A stretch of DNA of 44,624 nt from Pelagibacteraceae bacterium AG-337-I02 (GCA_003282155.1 QBZY01000013.1:1-44624); one strand, 5' to 3'; shown: positions 34,202-43,251, counted from the stretch's first letter. A program made the numbers and translations. The notes: generated by a model from the letters alone, not told the origin.

Positions 34202-35133
34202 TAAAAATTTTGATAACAGAGTTTATAGATGTACAAGCATTACAAAACATAAATAAAGAGTTTGAAGTGATTTATAAAAAAGATGCTTGGCAAAATAAAG
34301 ATTATTTGGAGAAAGAAATTGAACAATTTGATGGCGTAATTGTAAGAAATAAAACAAGTTTAGATAAAAATATTTTAATAAATGCATCAAATTTAAAGTT
34401 TATAGGAAGACTTGGTGTGGGTCTTGACAATATAGACACAGAATACTGCAAAAATAATGATATAATTGTTCAGCCAGCAACAGGTATGAATGCAGATTCT
34501 GTTGCTGAATACGTAGTTAATACCTCACTTACATTATTAAAAAAAACAATCATCATTAATGAAGAAACTGAAAAAGGCAAATGGCCAAGAACATCAATTG
34601 TTACTAAAGAACTTAAAGGAAAGGTTTTAGGCTTAATTGGTTTTGGTGATATTTCAAAAAAAGTTTTAAAGCTCGTAAATGTTTTCGATGCTACCTCTAT
34701 CGCATATGATCCTTTTGTATCTTCTACAGAAATGAGGGCAGTCAATGTTAATAAAGCATCATTTGATGAAATTCTTAAGTTGGCAGATATTATTTCTATT
34801 CATGTTCCATTAAATAATGAAACAAAATATTTATTTGATAGAAATGCTTTTATTAAAATGGAAAAAAAACCAATCATAATTAATTCTTCTAGGGGTGGAA
34901 TTATTAATGAGAAAGACTTAATTGATGCATATATTAATAATTATATTTCTGGTTTTGCATTAGATGTTTTTGAAAATGAACCAGTAAATGAATCATTCTA
35001 TAACAATATTACAAATGATATGAATTGCATCTTAACACCTCATATCGCAGGTGTAACTGAGGAATCAAATGTGAGAGTGAGTAATTTCATAATTGATAAA
35101 ATAAATAAATTTTTTGAAAATTTTAAATATTAA
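34198..35133 (+). CDS. D-isomer 2-hydroxyacid dehydrogenase, SlcC-like ((S)-sulfolactate dehydrogenase candidate)
   Basis: 311 residues. Catalytic triad Arg232 (SSRGG), Glu261 (FENEP) and His282 (TPHIAGVT), with NAD loop GLIGFGDISKK (145-155). VIVRNKT, GRLGVGLDNID (70-80), PATGMNADSVAEY (93-105) and HIAGVTEESN resemble the SlcC/SerA-like branch, where SlcC oxidises (S)-sulfolactate to sulfopyruvate. Its place behind ComDE, which consumes sulfopyruvate, strongly supports that job, though phosphoglycerate or other hydroxyacids cannot be excluded. Its 3' end overlaps the convergent oxidoreductase gene by 11 bases. Confidence 0.88.
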   Translation: MIKILITEFIDVQALQNINKEFEVIYKKDAWQNKDYLEKEIEQFDGVIVRNKTSLDKNILINASNLKFIGRLGVGLDNIDTEYCKNNDIIVQPATGMNADSVAEYVVNTSLTLLKKTIIINEETEKGKWPRTSIVTKELKGKVLGLIGFGDISKKVLKLVNVFDATSIAYDPFVSSTEMRAVNVNKASFDEILKLADIISIHVPLNNETKYLFDRNAFIKMEKKPIIINSSRGGIINEKDLIDAYINNYISGFALDVFENEPVNESFYNNITNDMNCILTPHIAGVTEESNVRVSNFIIDKINKFFENFKY

Positions 35134-36211
35134 ACTCACTCATCTTAACCACACGATTTTCTTTTATTGATTTCTCTGCTGCTTCCCCAATAGCGACTGC
35201 ATGAAGACCATCGTCTATAGAAACTTGTGGCTTTAAATTATTATTAATTGATTTAATAAATTCTAAATGTTGATAATAAGTCGATCCATGATGTTGCCCA
35301 GCTGATAAGATTTTTTTGTCTACCTCAACTATTTTTTTAATTGAATTTTTAGAGTCTCTTAAACCAATTCTAACTTCTGAGGAATTTTTTCCAGATATAT
35401 CAGCTGGAACACCTGTTTCTATTTTACCCTTATCTCCAACAACACATAGCTCTTCTTGCATTTCTGAATTCTCTGCAAACATACAAAGTTCTAAAGAACT
35501 TCTTATTCCATTTTTAAAATTTAAAATTACAAATGCATTGTCTAATATATCAGGAACTTTTCCATTATAATTTTCATTAAGATGATTTACACTTTGGTCA
35601 CCACTTGCATATACTTGTGTAACTTCACTATTTGTAATTAAGCGCATTAAATCAAAAAAATGACAGCATTTTTCTACTAATGTTCCACCGGTGTTTATTT
35701 GGAATCTATTCCAATCATCTACTTTTTTGAGAAATGGAAATCTATGTTCACGAATTGAAAGCATTTTAAGCTTACCAATTATATTACTATCTATTTCTTG
35801 GATCAGTTTTTGAACAGGTGGCATGTACCTATACTCCATAGCAACCCATATTACTGATGGATATGAAGTTGATAATTTTTTAATTTCAAGACAATCTTCT
35901 AATTTAATACATAAGGGTTTTTCAATTAATAAATGTTTTTTTGTTTTTAATGCTTCTTTAATAATATCATGATGTGTAAAATTTGGAGTTGAAATAATAA
36001 AAGCATCTATTTCATTATTTTTAAAAATTTCAGTATTATTTGAATAGATTTTAAAATCATTTGAAATAAGATTTTTAGCTTTATTTATTGAATTTTCATT
36101 ACTGTCAGAGATAGCAACTACTTCAGCTGAATCAATAAGATTAATATTTGAAATATGTTCACAGCCCATTAGTCCACTTCCAATAATTCCATATTTAATT
36201 TTTGTTTTCAT
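35123..36211 (-). CDS. Gfo/Idh/MocA-family oxidoreductase
   Basis: 362 residues. Dinucleotide loop GIIGSGLMGCEH (8-19), IEKPL (96-100), and EKCCHFFDLMR (180-190) where Glu180 stands in the usual Asp place and His184 is kept. The MEYRYMPPVQKL stretch after the Rossmann domain is typical of inositol/sugar dehydrogenases of this family. It is translated after the fucose-isomerase-like gene with an ATGA overlap (36208-36211), so the two probably work on one sugar: oxidation and aldose-ketose isomerisation. Confidence 0.9.
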   Translation of the reverse strand: MKTKIKYGIIGSGLMGCEHISNINLIDSAEVVAISDSNENSINKAKNLISNDFKIYSNNTEIFKNNEIDAFIISTPNFTHHDIIKEALKTKKHLLIEKPLCIKLEDCLEIKKLSTSYPSVIWVAMEYRYMPPVQKLIQEIDSNIIGKLKMLSIREHRFPFLKKVDDWNRFQINTGGTLVEKCCHFFDLMRLITNSEVTQVYASGDQSVNHLNENYNGKVPDILDNAFVILNFKNGIRSSLELCMFAENSEMQEELCVVGDKGKIETGVPADISGKNSSEVRIGLRDSKNSIKKIVEVDKKILSAGQHHGSTYYQHLEFIKSINNNLKPQVSIDDGLHAVAIGEAAEKSIKENRVVKMSEFNI

Positions 36212-37581
36212 GCTGTGTAAATTGGAATATTTAATTGCGCACTTAATTTTTTTATTTCTGAATATACATCTCCATATGTGAATGCTAAATGATGTTCGAT
36301 ACCAGACGTCAATAATCTAACTAATTTTTGATAGGTATTTTTTTGAAATTTAACAACACCCGAAGTACCCGAAAATGAATTTTTTTTATCTAAAACTTCA
36401 CCTTTTATAACAATAAATTTTAATTTATTTTCTGATTTTGACACTCTAAATATTGTTATTTTGCCAGGTCTAAATGCAAAATCATGTAGCAATGCTTTCC
36501 TTCTATTAGAATGCACAGTTGCACTTGCAGTATTTTTTTTTGCCATACTAATTGGAGCTAATCCACAATGCCAAAAAACTAAAGTATCGGTTTTGGGATC
36601 ACAATCAACAACATCTACTAAAAGTGAAGGTTTATTATTTATCTTATTTAAAATATCACAACTTATACTTCCTAAGACATCAGCTTCACACGCACTACTA
36701 ACACCTTTTTCATTCATCATAGCCATTGGACCACATGATGCACAGCCAAATTGAGTAAACATTTCAGGCCAGCACTTAATTGCAAAAGTATCAATTTTAT
36801 TGTCATTTTTTATTTTTTCTAGTCCATGAAATATTGAAATACTTTTATTTAACTCATTTGCATTTAACTTTGAGACTGATTTCAAATCTTTTTTTATTTG
36901 ATTTTTAGTTTTTGTAATATCTTTAGTGCTAATATTTTTAGAAATATTAAATAAATTTTCTAATTTAATTTTCTTGAGATTGTAATTTAATTTTTTTTTT
37001 ATTTCTTTATTATCATAATCGCAGGTAAAAAAACCATCTGGTCTTTTGCCAACAAGTCCTAAATTCTTTGTCTTAGAAAAAATTTTGTTATTTTCTTTTT
37101 TAGGACTTTTTATTTTTTTTAATCTATTATTCTTTAAAATTTTTTTATTCTTTATAAAATTATTAATTCTTTCCATTTCGAATAATTTATTATTAATAAA
37201 TATTGAAAATTCTGGCTTATATTTTAATTTGATTAAAGAATGCATAGCAAGATTTACACCACATAAAGAGTTCAATCTTAATCGTTTACCTGTTCTTGGC
37301 TCTTTAAAACTTATTAAATGTATTGGTTTATTAAATGTTTTAGCAAAACTTGTTATAAATTTTGCATCTGTAAAAGTTGTTTGAGCAATTATATATTTGG
37401 TACAATTCAGTTTTCTAAAATAACTAATAGCTTTTTTTCCTGTTACATCATTGGTTATTAATTCATTAAACGGTGAATATTTAATGTCTAAAATATCTAT
37501 AAACTTTTCAAACCACTTTTTATTATCTAAAGCATAATTTATATCAAAAGTATCTCTCGCTAATGCTAAATAACCAATCAT
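36208..37581 (-). CDS. L-fucose/L-arabinose-isomerase-family protein
   Basis: 457 residues. The C-terminal half has the family metal-site stretches CEADVLGSIS (Glu299), VDVVDCDP (323-329), FWHCGLAP (337-343) and GIEHHLAFTYGD (427-438). The N-terminal half has IAQTTFTDA and CGVNLAM. The middle (about 130-260) is a Lys/Asn-rich, poorly conserved stretch. The family converts aldoses to ketoses with Mn2+. Besides fucose, a member acts as sulfoquinovose isomerase in transaldolase-type sulfoglycolysis, which would fit the ComDE/SlcC-like genes nearby, but this is inference. It diverges from the ABC operon at 37716. Confidence 0.85.
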   Translation of the reverse strand: MIGYLALARDTFDINYALDNKKWFEKFIDILDIKYSPFNELITNDVTGKKAISYFRKLNCTKYIIAQTTFTDAKFITSFAKTFNKPIHLISFKEPRTGKRLRLNSLCGVNLAMHSLIKLKYKPEFSIFINNKLFEMERINNFIKNKKILKNNRLKKIKSPKKENNKIFSKTKNLGLVGKRPDGFFTCDYDNKEIKKKLNYNLKKIKLENLFNISKNISTKDITKTKNQIKKDLKSVSKLNANELNKSISIFHGLEKIKNDNKIDTFAIKCWPEMFTQFGCASCGPMAMMNEKGVSSACEADVLGSISCDILNKINNKPSLLVDVVDCDPKTDTLVFWHCGLAPISMAKKNTASATVHSNRRKALLHDFAFRPGKITIFRVSKSENKLKFIVIKGEVLDKKNSFSGTSGVVKFQKNTYQKLVRLLTSGIEHHLAFTYGDVYSEIKKLSAQLNIPIYTA

Positions 37582-37598
37582 TGAATTTTGATATGTTT

Positions 37599-37623
37599 AT
37601 AATATTTTTTTATAAAATATTAT
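37599..37623. promoter_or_regulatory. AT-only inverted repeat in divergent promoter
   Basis: Arms ATAATATTTT (37599-37608) and AAAATATTAT (37614-37623) with spacer TTTAT lie 18 bases upstream of the isomerase start. A TATAAT box at 37671-37676 may be the -10 of the plus-strand operon. The low sequence complexity means the repeat could be chance. Confidence 0.3.
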
Positions 37624-37715
37624 TATTTAATTTAAAAATTACCATTATTTCTAGGTTTTTAGTCCTTGTATATAATAATTTAATATGTTTTAGTCTGAAA
37701 AAAATTGGAGGATAA

Positions 37716-38996
37716 ATGATGAACTTTAAGTTTATTTTTAAAGCAATATCTGTAGCTTTAGTTTCATTCTCATTAACTTTAATTTCTGCAGTTTCTTTTG
37801 CTGCCACAGATGTACGTATTATGTGGTATGGTGATGGAGATAAAGAAAATGTGCCAATTGCAGCACAAATTGATGAGTTTAATGCAGCTAATCCAGATAT
37901 AAATGTAATTTTAGATATTGTACCATACGATGCAATAATGAACACTTTACCTATTCAGCTTGCTGCCGGAGAAGGTCCTGATATTGCTCGAGTTACTGAT
38001 CTTGGTGGATTAAACAAATATTATGCTGATATTACACCTTATGTAGCTGATCCAAGTTACTATGAAAAAAGCTTCGGTCCTTTTTTAAATTGGTATCGTA
38101 AGCCTGGAGATTCAACTTCAATTCACGGTTTTCATTCTACTATGACTGTTACTGGTCCATATGTAAATAAAACTCTATTTGAACAAGCTGGTGTAGATCT
38201 ATTGGGCCCTGGTGCAACTTGGGAAGAATGGGCAGCAGTTTCAATTGAAGTAGCTGAAAAAACAGGAACTCCTATTCCAATGGCTTGGGATAGATCAGGT
38301 CACCGTGTTTCAGGCCCAGCAATCTCTATGGGCGCGAAATATTTTGACTCAAGCGGCGATCCAAAATTAGTTGATGATGGATTAAAGGCTATGACTCAAA
38401 TGCTTTATGATTGGCATCAAGCAGGCACTATGTCTAAAGATCTTTGGGGATCAGTTTCAGGATCAAAATATCATGCTCCAAATGACTGGTGGAATGCTGC
38501 TGAAGTAGTTTTCATGATGAGTGGTTCATGGCAAATTGGAAGATTCGCAAATGAAGTTGGGGATGATTTTGATTGGTGGGCTGTACCAGCTCCATGTGGT
38601 CCTGCTGCATGTACTGGAATGCCAGGTGGAAATGCACTATTAGCATTCAATGCTAATCCTGCTGTTGGAAAGGTAATGGATTATCTTTCTAGTAAAGAAC
38701 AACTAAGTAGTTTTATTGGTCAAGTTCTTGCTATTCCTGGACACTTAGATCTACAAGTTGACTATCAAACTGATGATCCAAATGCTAAACATGCTTTAAA
38801 CACTTTTGCTGGTGCAGTGCCAACTATTGACCAAGTTGCTTTTGATCTTCAGGCACATGTTGACAACCGTATAATGTTTAATGCAATTATCTCAAGACTT
38901 GGACAAGCTATTGTTGGTGAAATGACAATGGATGAAGCTTGGGAGCGTATGGATGAAGATGTTGAAAAACAACTTAAAGAAAAATACGGCGGATAA
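37716..38996 (+). CDS. Sugar ABC transporter, periplasmic substrate-binding protein (family 1)
   Basis: 426 residues with a signal peptide of about 29 residues ending VSFA. Two adjacent ATGs (37716, 37719) follow GGAGGA at 37707-37712; the second has the better spacing, a one-residue difference. Family-1 marks: DVRIMWYGDGDKENVP, IPAQ-like QLAAGEGPDIARVTDLGG (near 85-102), and the late PGGNALLAFNANPAVGK. It differs clearly from the product at 9005. It delivers a sugar to the permeases at 39062 and 40095. A hairpin terminator follows the stop. Confidence 0.93.
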   Translation: MMNFKFIFKAISVALVSFSLTLISAVSFAATDVRIMWYGDGDKENVPIAAQIDEFNAANPDINVILDIVPYDAIMNTLPIQLAAGEGPDIARVTDLGGLNKYYADITPYVADPSYYEKSFGPFLNWYRKPGDSTSIHGFHSTMTVTGPYVNKTLFEQAGVDLLGPGATWEEWAAVSIEVAEKTGTPIPMAWDRSGHRVSGPAISMGAKYFDSSGDPKLVDDGLKAMTQMLYDWHQAGTMSKDLWGSVSGSKYHAPNDWWNAAEVVFMMSGSWQIGRFANEVGDDFDWWAVPAPCGPAACTGMPGGNALLAFNANPAVGKVMDYLSSKEQLSSFIGQVLAIPGHLDLQVDYQTDDPNAKHALNTFAGAVPTIDQVAFDLQAHVDNRIMFNAIISRLGQAIVGEMTMDEAWERMDEDVEKQLKEKYGG

Positions 38997-39022
38997 TTAC
39001 ATCCAAAATAATAAAAATATAG

Positions 39023-39049
39023 AGCTGCTCTTTTTGAGCAGCTTTTTTT
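39023..39049 (+). terminator. Intra-operon hairpin terminator/attenuator after the binding-protein gene
   Basis: Arms AGCTGCTC (39023-39030) and GAGCAGCT (39036-39043) around TTTTT are followed by T to 39049. The ATG of the first permease follows at 39062. Same position in its operon as the hairpins at 10261 and 23920. Confidence 0.85.
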
Positions 39050-39061
39050 CGAAATCATTTA

Positions 39062-40093
39062 ATGGAAAATATTAGAAATCAAACAAAAAATTTTTTCCTA
39101 AGAATTTTAAACATTCCTTTTGCATTTTTAATGCATGCCATTGATTTAATTATGTGGCCAATTCAAAAAATTATTGGTGTAAGAAATATGCCATATATTT
39201 TTCTGCTTCCAAATTTAATTTTTTTTGGATTATTTGTAATAATCCCTCTTGTTGCAAACTTTTTCTTTTCACTATCATCTGGTGATGAACTATTATTTGC
39301 TGAGAGAGAACTTCCCACAACAAAACAATATGATCAGTTATTTGATTGTGAGAGTTACTTAAACCCAAATACATGTACAGAAGATTTTTTTTGGAGAGGA
39401 GTTTATAACACTATATTTTTTGTTGTTTTTCAAGTTGGCTTAATGATTTTCTTTTCGGTCTTGACTGCCGTGATATTAAATAAGAAAATTATTGGCAGAG
39501 GTTTTTTTAGATCAGTATTTTTTTTTCCTGTTTTATTGTCACCAGTTGTTGTTGGTTTGATTTGGCAATGGATATTGTTAAAAAATGGAGCTTTCAATGC
39601 TATTATCGAGTCTTATGGTGGAGACAAAGTATCTTTTTTAACTGATCCATCTTGGGCCATGGCATCTGTAATCTTTGTATCAATATGGGCACATATGGGC
39701 TTTTACACTCTGATTGTTCTAGCAGGTCTTCAAGCAATACCTCCAAATTTATATGAGGCAGCCGAAATGGACGGAACTAGTCGAGAGAGAATTTTCTTTA
39801 GGATAACTTTACCTCTTCTAATGCCAAATTTATTAGTTGTATTTATCCTTGCTTCAATAAAAGGTGTTCAAACATTCGATGAAATATATGTCTTAACTGG
39901 TGGAGGACCTGGAACATCTACATCATTGATTGTTCAATATATTTTTACCACAGGATTTGCTTCATCTGGATCTGTTCAAAATTTTGGTCTTGCTGCAGCT
40001 GCATCTATGGTTCTTGGTGTGGTACTTTTATTTTTAACACTTATGCAATTATATTTTAGTCGAAACAAAGAAAGTAAACATCAAGAAATTTAA
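39062..40093 (+). CDS. Sugar ABC transporter permease (MalF/UgpA type)
   Basis: 343 residues with about 35 extra N-terminal residues before the first main span (45-68). The periplasmic loop has CESYLNPNTC (two Cys, 97-106), and five more spans start from about 119. EAA loop: EAAEMDGTSRERIFFRITLP (about 231-250), then the usual FDEIYVLTGGGPGTST segment. It pairs with the next permease, 1 base away. The substrate is set by the upstream binding protein. Confidence 0.93.
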   Translation: MENIRNQTKNFFLRILNIPFAFLMHAIDLIMWPIQKIIGVRNMPYIFLLPNLIFFGLFVIIPLVANFFFSLSSGDELLFAERELPTTKQYDQLFDCESYLNPNTCTEDFFWRGVYNTIFFVVFQVGLMIFFSVLTAVILNKKIIGRGFFRSVFFFPVLLSPVVVGLIWQWILLKNGAFNAIIESYGGDKVSFLTDPSWAMASVIFVSIWAHMGFYTLIVLAGLQAIPPNLYEAAEMDGTSRERIFFRITLPLLMPNLLVVFILASIKGVQTFDEIYVLTGGGPGTSTSLIVQYIFTTGFASSGSVQNFGLAAAASMVLGVVLLFLTLMQLYFSRNKESKHQEI

Positions 40094-40094
40094 T

Positions 40095-41159
40095 ATGTCT
40101 GAAACAGCTTCAAGAATAATAAAAATTGCTACAAAAAAAAGATATAAAAATAAATATCATTGGACAGATTATTTTTCTTATTTTTATTTATTTTTAGGTG
40201 TTCTTCTGATGTTTGGTCCTGTTGTGTGGTTAGGATTATCTTCACTAAAGACATTAGCGGGTATTCAAGAATATCCCCCAACAATTTTACCACTTTCACA
40301 AATTCAAGTTGATGTTGAAGGATACGATAAACCTTTACCAATTTTTAATGTGACACAAGAAGATGGGTCAGTAAAGCAGTTAGCACAAATTAAAAGAATT
40401 GGAATTAATGCTAAAATGGTTGATCCTTTAAACCCAGGAGAAACAGTAAAAGTGCCAATTGATAAAAGAGAAAAAATTAGAGAATTTAAAATTCAGTGGG
40501 AGAATTATGTTGATCCTTTAAGGAAATATGATTTTTTACTTTATTTCAAAAACTCAACCTTCATCACAGTTGTTGCAACAATAATAACGTTGATAATAAA
40601 TTCAATGGCAGCATACGCACTTTCTATTTATGAATTTAGAGGTAAAAATTTTGCCCTTGTTTTCGTAATAGGCACATTGCTAATTCCATTAACTATAATC
40701 TTAGTTCCTGTATTTTATGTTGTTGCTAATTTTGGAATGATTAATTCATTATGGGGTGTAATTCTTCCAGGTGCAGCAACACCAACAGGAGTTTTTTTAC
40801 TTCGTCAATATATGCTTACATTACCTAGAGAACTCATAGAAGCAGCAAGAATGGATCACGCAAGTGAATGGGCAATTTATTGGCGAGTTGTGCTACCATT
40901 ATCTATACCGGCTATTGCCGTTTTAGCAATTTTTTCCATAATGTGGCGATGGAATGATTTTTTGTGGCCTTTAATAGTTTTATCAAAGAGTGAGGTTTAT
41001 ACATTACAAATTGGACTAAATGCATTTCATGGAGAACTTACGAGTCAGTGGAACTATGTATTATCAATGACTATGGTAACTTTATTACCTATAGCAATAA
41101 TATTTGCCTACTTACAAAAATTTATAACAACAGGAATAGCAAGTACAGGTATGAAGTAA
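40095..41159 (+). CDS. Sugar ABC transporter permease (MalG/UgpE type) with periplasmic insert
   Basis: 354 residues, longer than the usual 280-300. After the first span (about 29-49) comes a soluble loop, roughly 65-150, with TQEDGSVKQLAQIKRIGINA and NPGETVKVPIDKR stretches resembling a small beta domain. The remaining spans start at about 157. The EAA loop is EAARMDHASEWAIYWRVVLP (about 250-269). The stop shares a base with the next start (TAATG). Confidence 0.92.
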   Translation: MSETASRIIKIATKKRYKNKYHWTDYFSYFYLFLGVLLMFGPVVWLGLSSLKTLAGIQEYPPTILPLSQIQVDVEGYDKPLPIFNVTQEDGSVKQLAQIKRIGINAKMVDPLNPGETVKVPIDKREKIREFKIQWENYVDPLRKYDFLLYFKNSTFITVVATIITLIINSMAAYALSIYEFRGKNFALVFVIGTLLIPLTIILVPVFYVVANFGMINSLWGVILPGAATPTGVFLLRQYMLTLPRELIEAARMDHASEWAIYWRVVLPLSIPAIAVLAIFSIMWRWNDFLWPLIVLSKSEVYTLQIGLNAFHGELTSQWNYVLSMTMVTLLPIAIIFAYLQKFITTGIASTGMK

Positions 41160-42172
41160 TGAAAAATAAACCTTTAATATTTTTTGATCCTTATCCAAGA
41201 AATGAAGAAATGGTTTTTACTGATGATGTTAAGTCTGAATTAAATAAAATATCCAATTTAGTGTATCACTTTGGTAGTCGAGCTCCAGATGAACTTGTAG
41301 AAAAAAATATCGAAGAAATAGAAATATTAGTTGGACAGACTGCCATGCCAAAAGAACGCTTAGATAAATCAAAAAAAATAAAAGCCATTATAAATGTTAA
41401 AGCAAATTGGGAACCTAATATTGATTATCACGAAGCCCATAGAAGAGGTATTTATGTTTTATCAGCTGCACCTGCAATGGCCCCTGCTGTTGCTGAAGCT
41501 TGTTTAGGTTACGCAATTTCACTATCTAGAAATATTTTGGGAGTCTATAAAAAATTTATAAATTCTGAAGAACAATATGGAATTAAAGAAAATAAATTTG
41601 CTTACACACTTTTTAATTCAAATGTAGGATTAGTTGGTTTTGGAAATTTAGCAAAAAGTTTACTTCCTTTGTTAAAGCCATTTAATTGTAATATTTCAGT
41701 ATTCGATCCATGGTTATCTAATGAATATTTAGAAAGCCAGGGTGTAAAACCTGTTTCAATTGATGATTTATTATCAAAAAATAAATTTATATTTATACTT
41801 GCTGGAGTTACTACTGAAAACGAAGGTTTTATTAGCAAAGACAAATTAAAATTAATAAAAAAAAATAGCTCAGTAATTCTAGTTAGTAGGGCGGAGGTAG
41901 TTGATTTTGAAGCATTTATTGAACTTGCTGAAAATGAATTTTTCAGAGCAGCGATAGATGTATATCCAGTTGAGCCTGTGCCAAAAGATTCAACTTTTAG
42001 AAAAAAATCCAATATTTTATTTACATCGCACGTTGCTGGTGCATTAGATTATTCATATAAAAATATAAGAAATATGATGATGAATGATATAAAAAAAATC
42101 TTGAATGGAATGCCGCCTTTACATTTGCAACATGCTGACCCTGATAAAGCAATAATGAGAAGAGATAGATGA
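41159..42172 (+). CDS. D-isomer-specific 2-hydroxyacid dehydrogenase
   Basis: 337 residues from the ATG overlapping the permease stop; in-frame codons upstream lie inside the permease gene and are not used. NAD loop VGLVGFGNLAKS (156-167); triad Arg244 (SRAEVVD), Glu272 (PVEPVP) and His291 (SHVAGA). The substrate-loop side INVKANWEPNIDY replaces the common GxGxDxID. It is a different subfamily from 34198-35133. It probably oxidises a 2-hydroxy acid, or reduces a 2-keto acid, arising from the sugar imported by this operon. It overlaps the ATPase gene by ATGA. Confidence 0.9.
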   Translation: MKNKPLIFFDPYPRNEEMVFTDDVKSELNKISNLVYHFGSRAPDELVEKNIEEIEILVGQTAMPKERLDKSKKIKAIINVKANWEPNIDYHEAHRRGIYVLSAAPAMAPAVAEACLGYAISLSRNILGVYKKFINSEEQYGIKENKFAYTLFNSNVGLVGFGNLAKSLLPLLKPFNCNISVFDPWLSNEYLESQGVKPVSIDDLLSKNKFIFILAGVTTENEGFISKDKLKLIKKNSSVILVSRAEVVDFEAFIELAENEFFRAAIDVYPVEPVPKDSTFRKKSNILFTSHVAGALDYSYKNIRNMMMNDIKKILNGMPPLHLQHADPDKAIMRRDR

Positions 42173-43251
42173 CTGAAATTATTCTAAAAGATATTTTTAA
42201 AAGCTATGATCAAACTGAGGTCATTCATGGAGTTGATTTAAAAGTTGAAAGTGGTAAATTTCTAGTTTTAGTTGGCCCATCTGGATGTGGTAAGTCAACA
42301 TTATTAAGAATCATTGCTGGACTAGAAAGAATTACATCTGGAGAAATTTTAATTGATGGAAATGAAGTAAGTAATATACCTGCTTCAGAAAGAGGTTTAG
42401 CTATGGTTTTCCAGTCATATGCCTTGTATCCCCATATGTCTGTTTTTAAAAACATGGCCTTTGCTTTGGAAAATCTAAAAATTGATAAAAAAACAATTGA
42501 AGAAAAAGTTAATAGTGCAGCTAAACTCCTACAAATTGAAGAATATCTTCAAAGAAAACCAAAAGCGCTTTCTGGTGGTCAACGACAAAGAGTAGCAATT
42601 GGGAGAGCAATAGTTAGAGATCCAAAAGCTTTTTTGTTTGACGAACCCTTATCTAATCTTGATGCTGAATTAAGAGTGACAATGAGAAAAGAATTATCAG
42701 CACTTCATGAAAAAATAGGTGGTACCATGATTTATGTTACACATGATCAAGTTGAAGCTATGACATTAGCTGATCAAATTGTAGTTTTAAATAATGGTTA
42801 TGTTGCACAAGCAGGAGCACCTCTTGATTTATATAATAATCCTAGTGATATTTTTGTAGGTGGTTTTATTGGATCTCCAAAAATGAATTTTATAAAAGTT
42901 AATGCAATTGATAATGCTGGTTCATTTAATATGGTTTCAGATGCATTGAATTTAGAGACAAATTACAAAAATTTACAAAATAATGCACCTTATTCTCTTG
43001 GGATAAGGCCAGAACATATAGAAGTTTGTGAACAACAAAATTCAGATTTAAAAGTACTTGTTGATTTTACTGAACAACTAGGAAGTGAAACTTATTTTTA
43101 TTGCCAAGGCGAAAGTATAAAACAACTAATTGTTCACCATACCGGGCAATATAAAATTAATAAGGGTGAAGAATTACATCTTCGTTTTAAAAGAGATTCT
43201 ATTCATCTTTTCGAAGAGAACGGAATGTCTGTATCAAAAAAAAATAATTAA
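42169..43251 (+). CDS. Sugar ABC transporter ATP-binding protein (MalK/UgpC type)
   Basis: 360 residues. Walker A GPSGCGKS (36-43), Q-loop FQSYALYPHM, signature LSGGQRQR (134-141), Walker B with DEP (158-160), D-loop SNLD and switch His192, then a regulatory TOBE/OB domain (about 235-355) with GIRPEHIE. It powers the permeases at 39062 and 40095. It is the only MalK-type ATPase in the window, and such ATPases can serve several permease pairs, so it might also energise the transporter at 9005-12218. It shares its stop with the next start (TAATG). Confidence 0.95.
   Translation: MTEIILKDIFKSYDQTEVIHGVDLKVESGKFLVLVGPSGCGKSTLLRIIAGLERITSGEILIDGNEVSNIPASERGLAMVFQSYALYPHMSVFKNMAFALENLKIDKKTIEEKVNSAAKLLQIEEYLQRKPKALSGGQRQRVAIGRAIVRDPKAFLFDEPLSNLDAELRVTMRKELSALHEKIGGTMIYVTHDQVEAMTLADQIVVLNNGYVAQAGAPLDLYNNPSDIFVGGFIGSPKMNFIKVNAIDNAGSFNMVSDALNLETNYKNLQNNAPYSLGIRPEHIEVCEQQNSDLKVLVDFTEQLGSETYFYCQGESIKQLIVHHTGQYKINKGEELHLRFKRDSIHLFEENGMSVSKKNN

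Noticed and set aside
41048-41158. Upstream start for the hydroxyacid dehydrogenase
   Set aside because: It lies within the permease gene; the ATG at 41159 overlaps the permease stop as TAATG and gives the normal protein start.
41602-42012. 136-codon minus-strand frame
   Set aside because: Fully antisense inside the 2-hydroxyacid dehydrogenase gene with intact catalytic triad; no family features.
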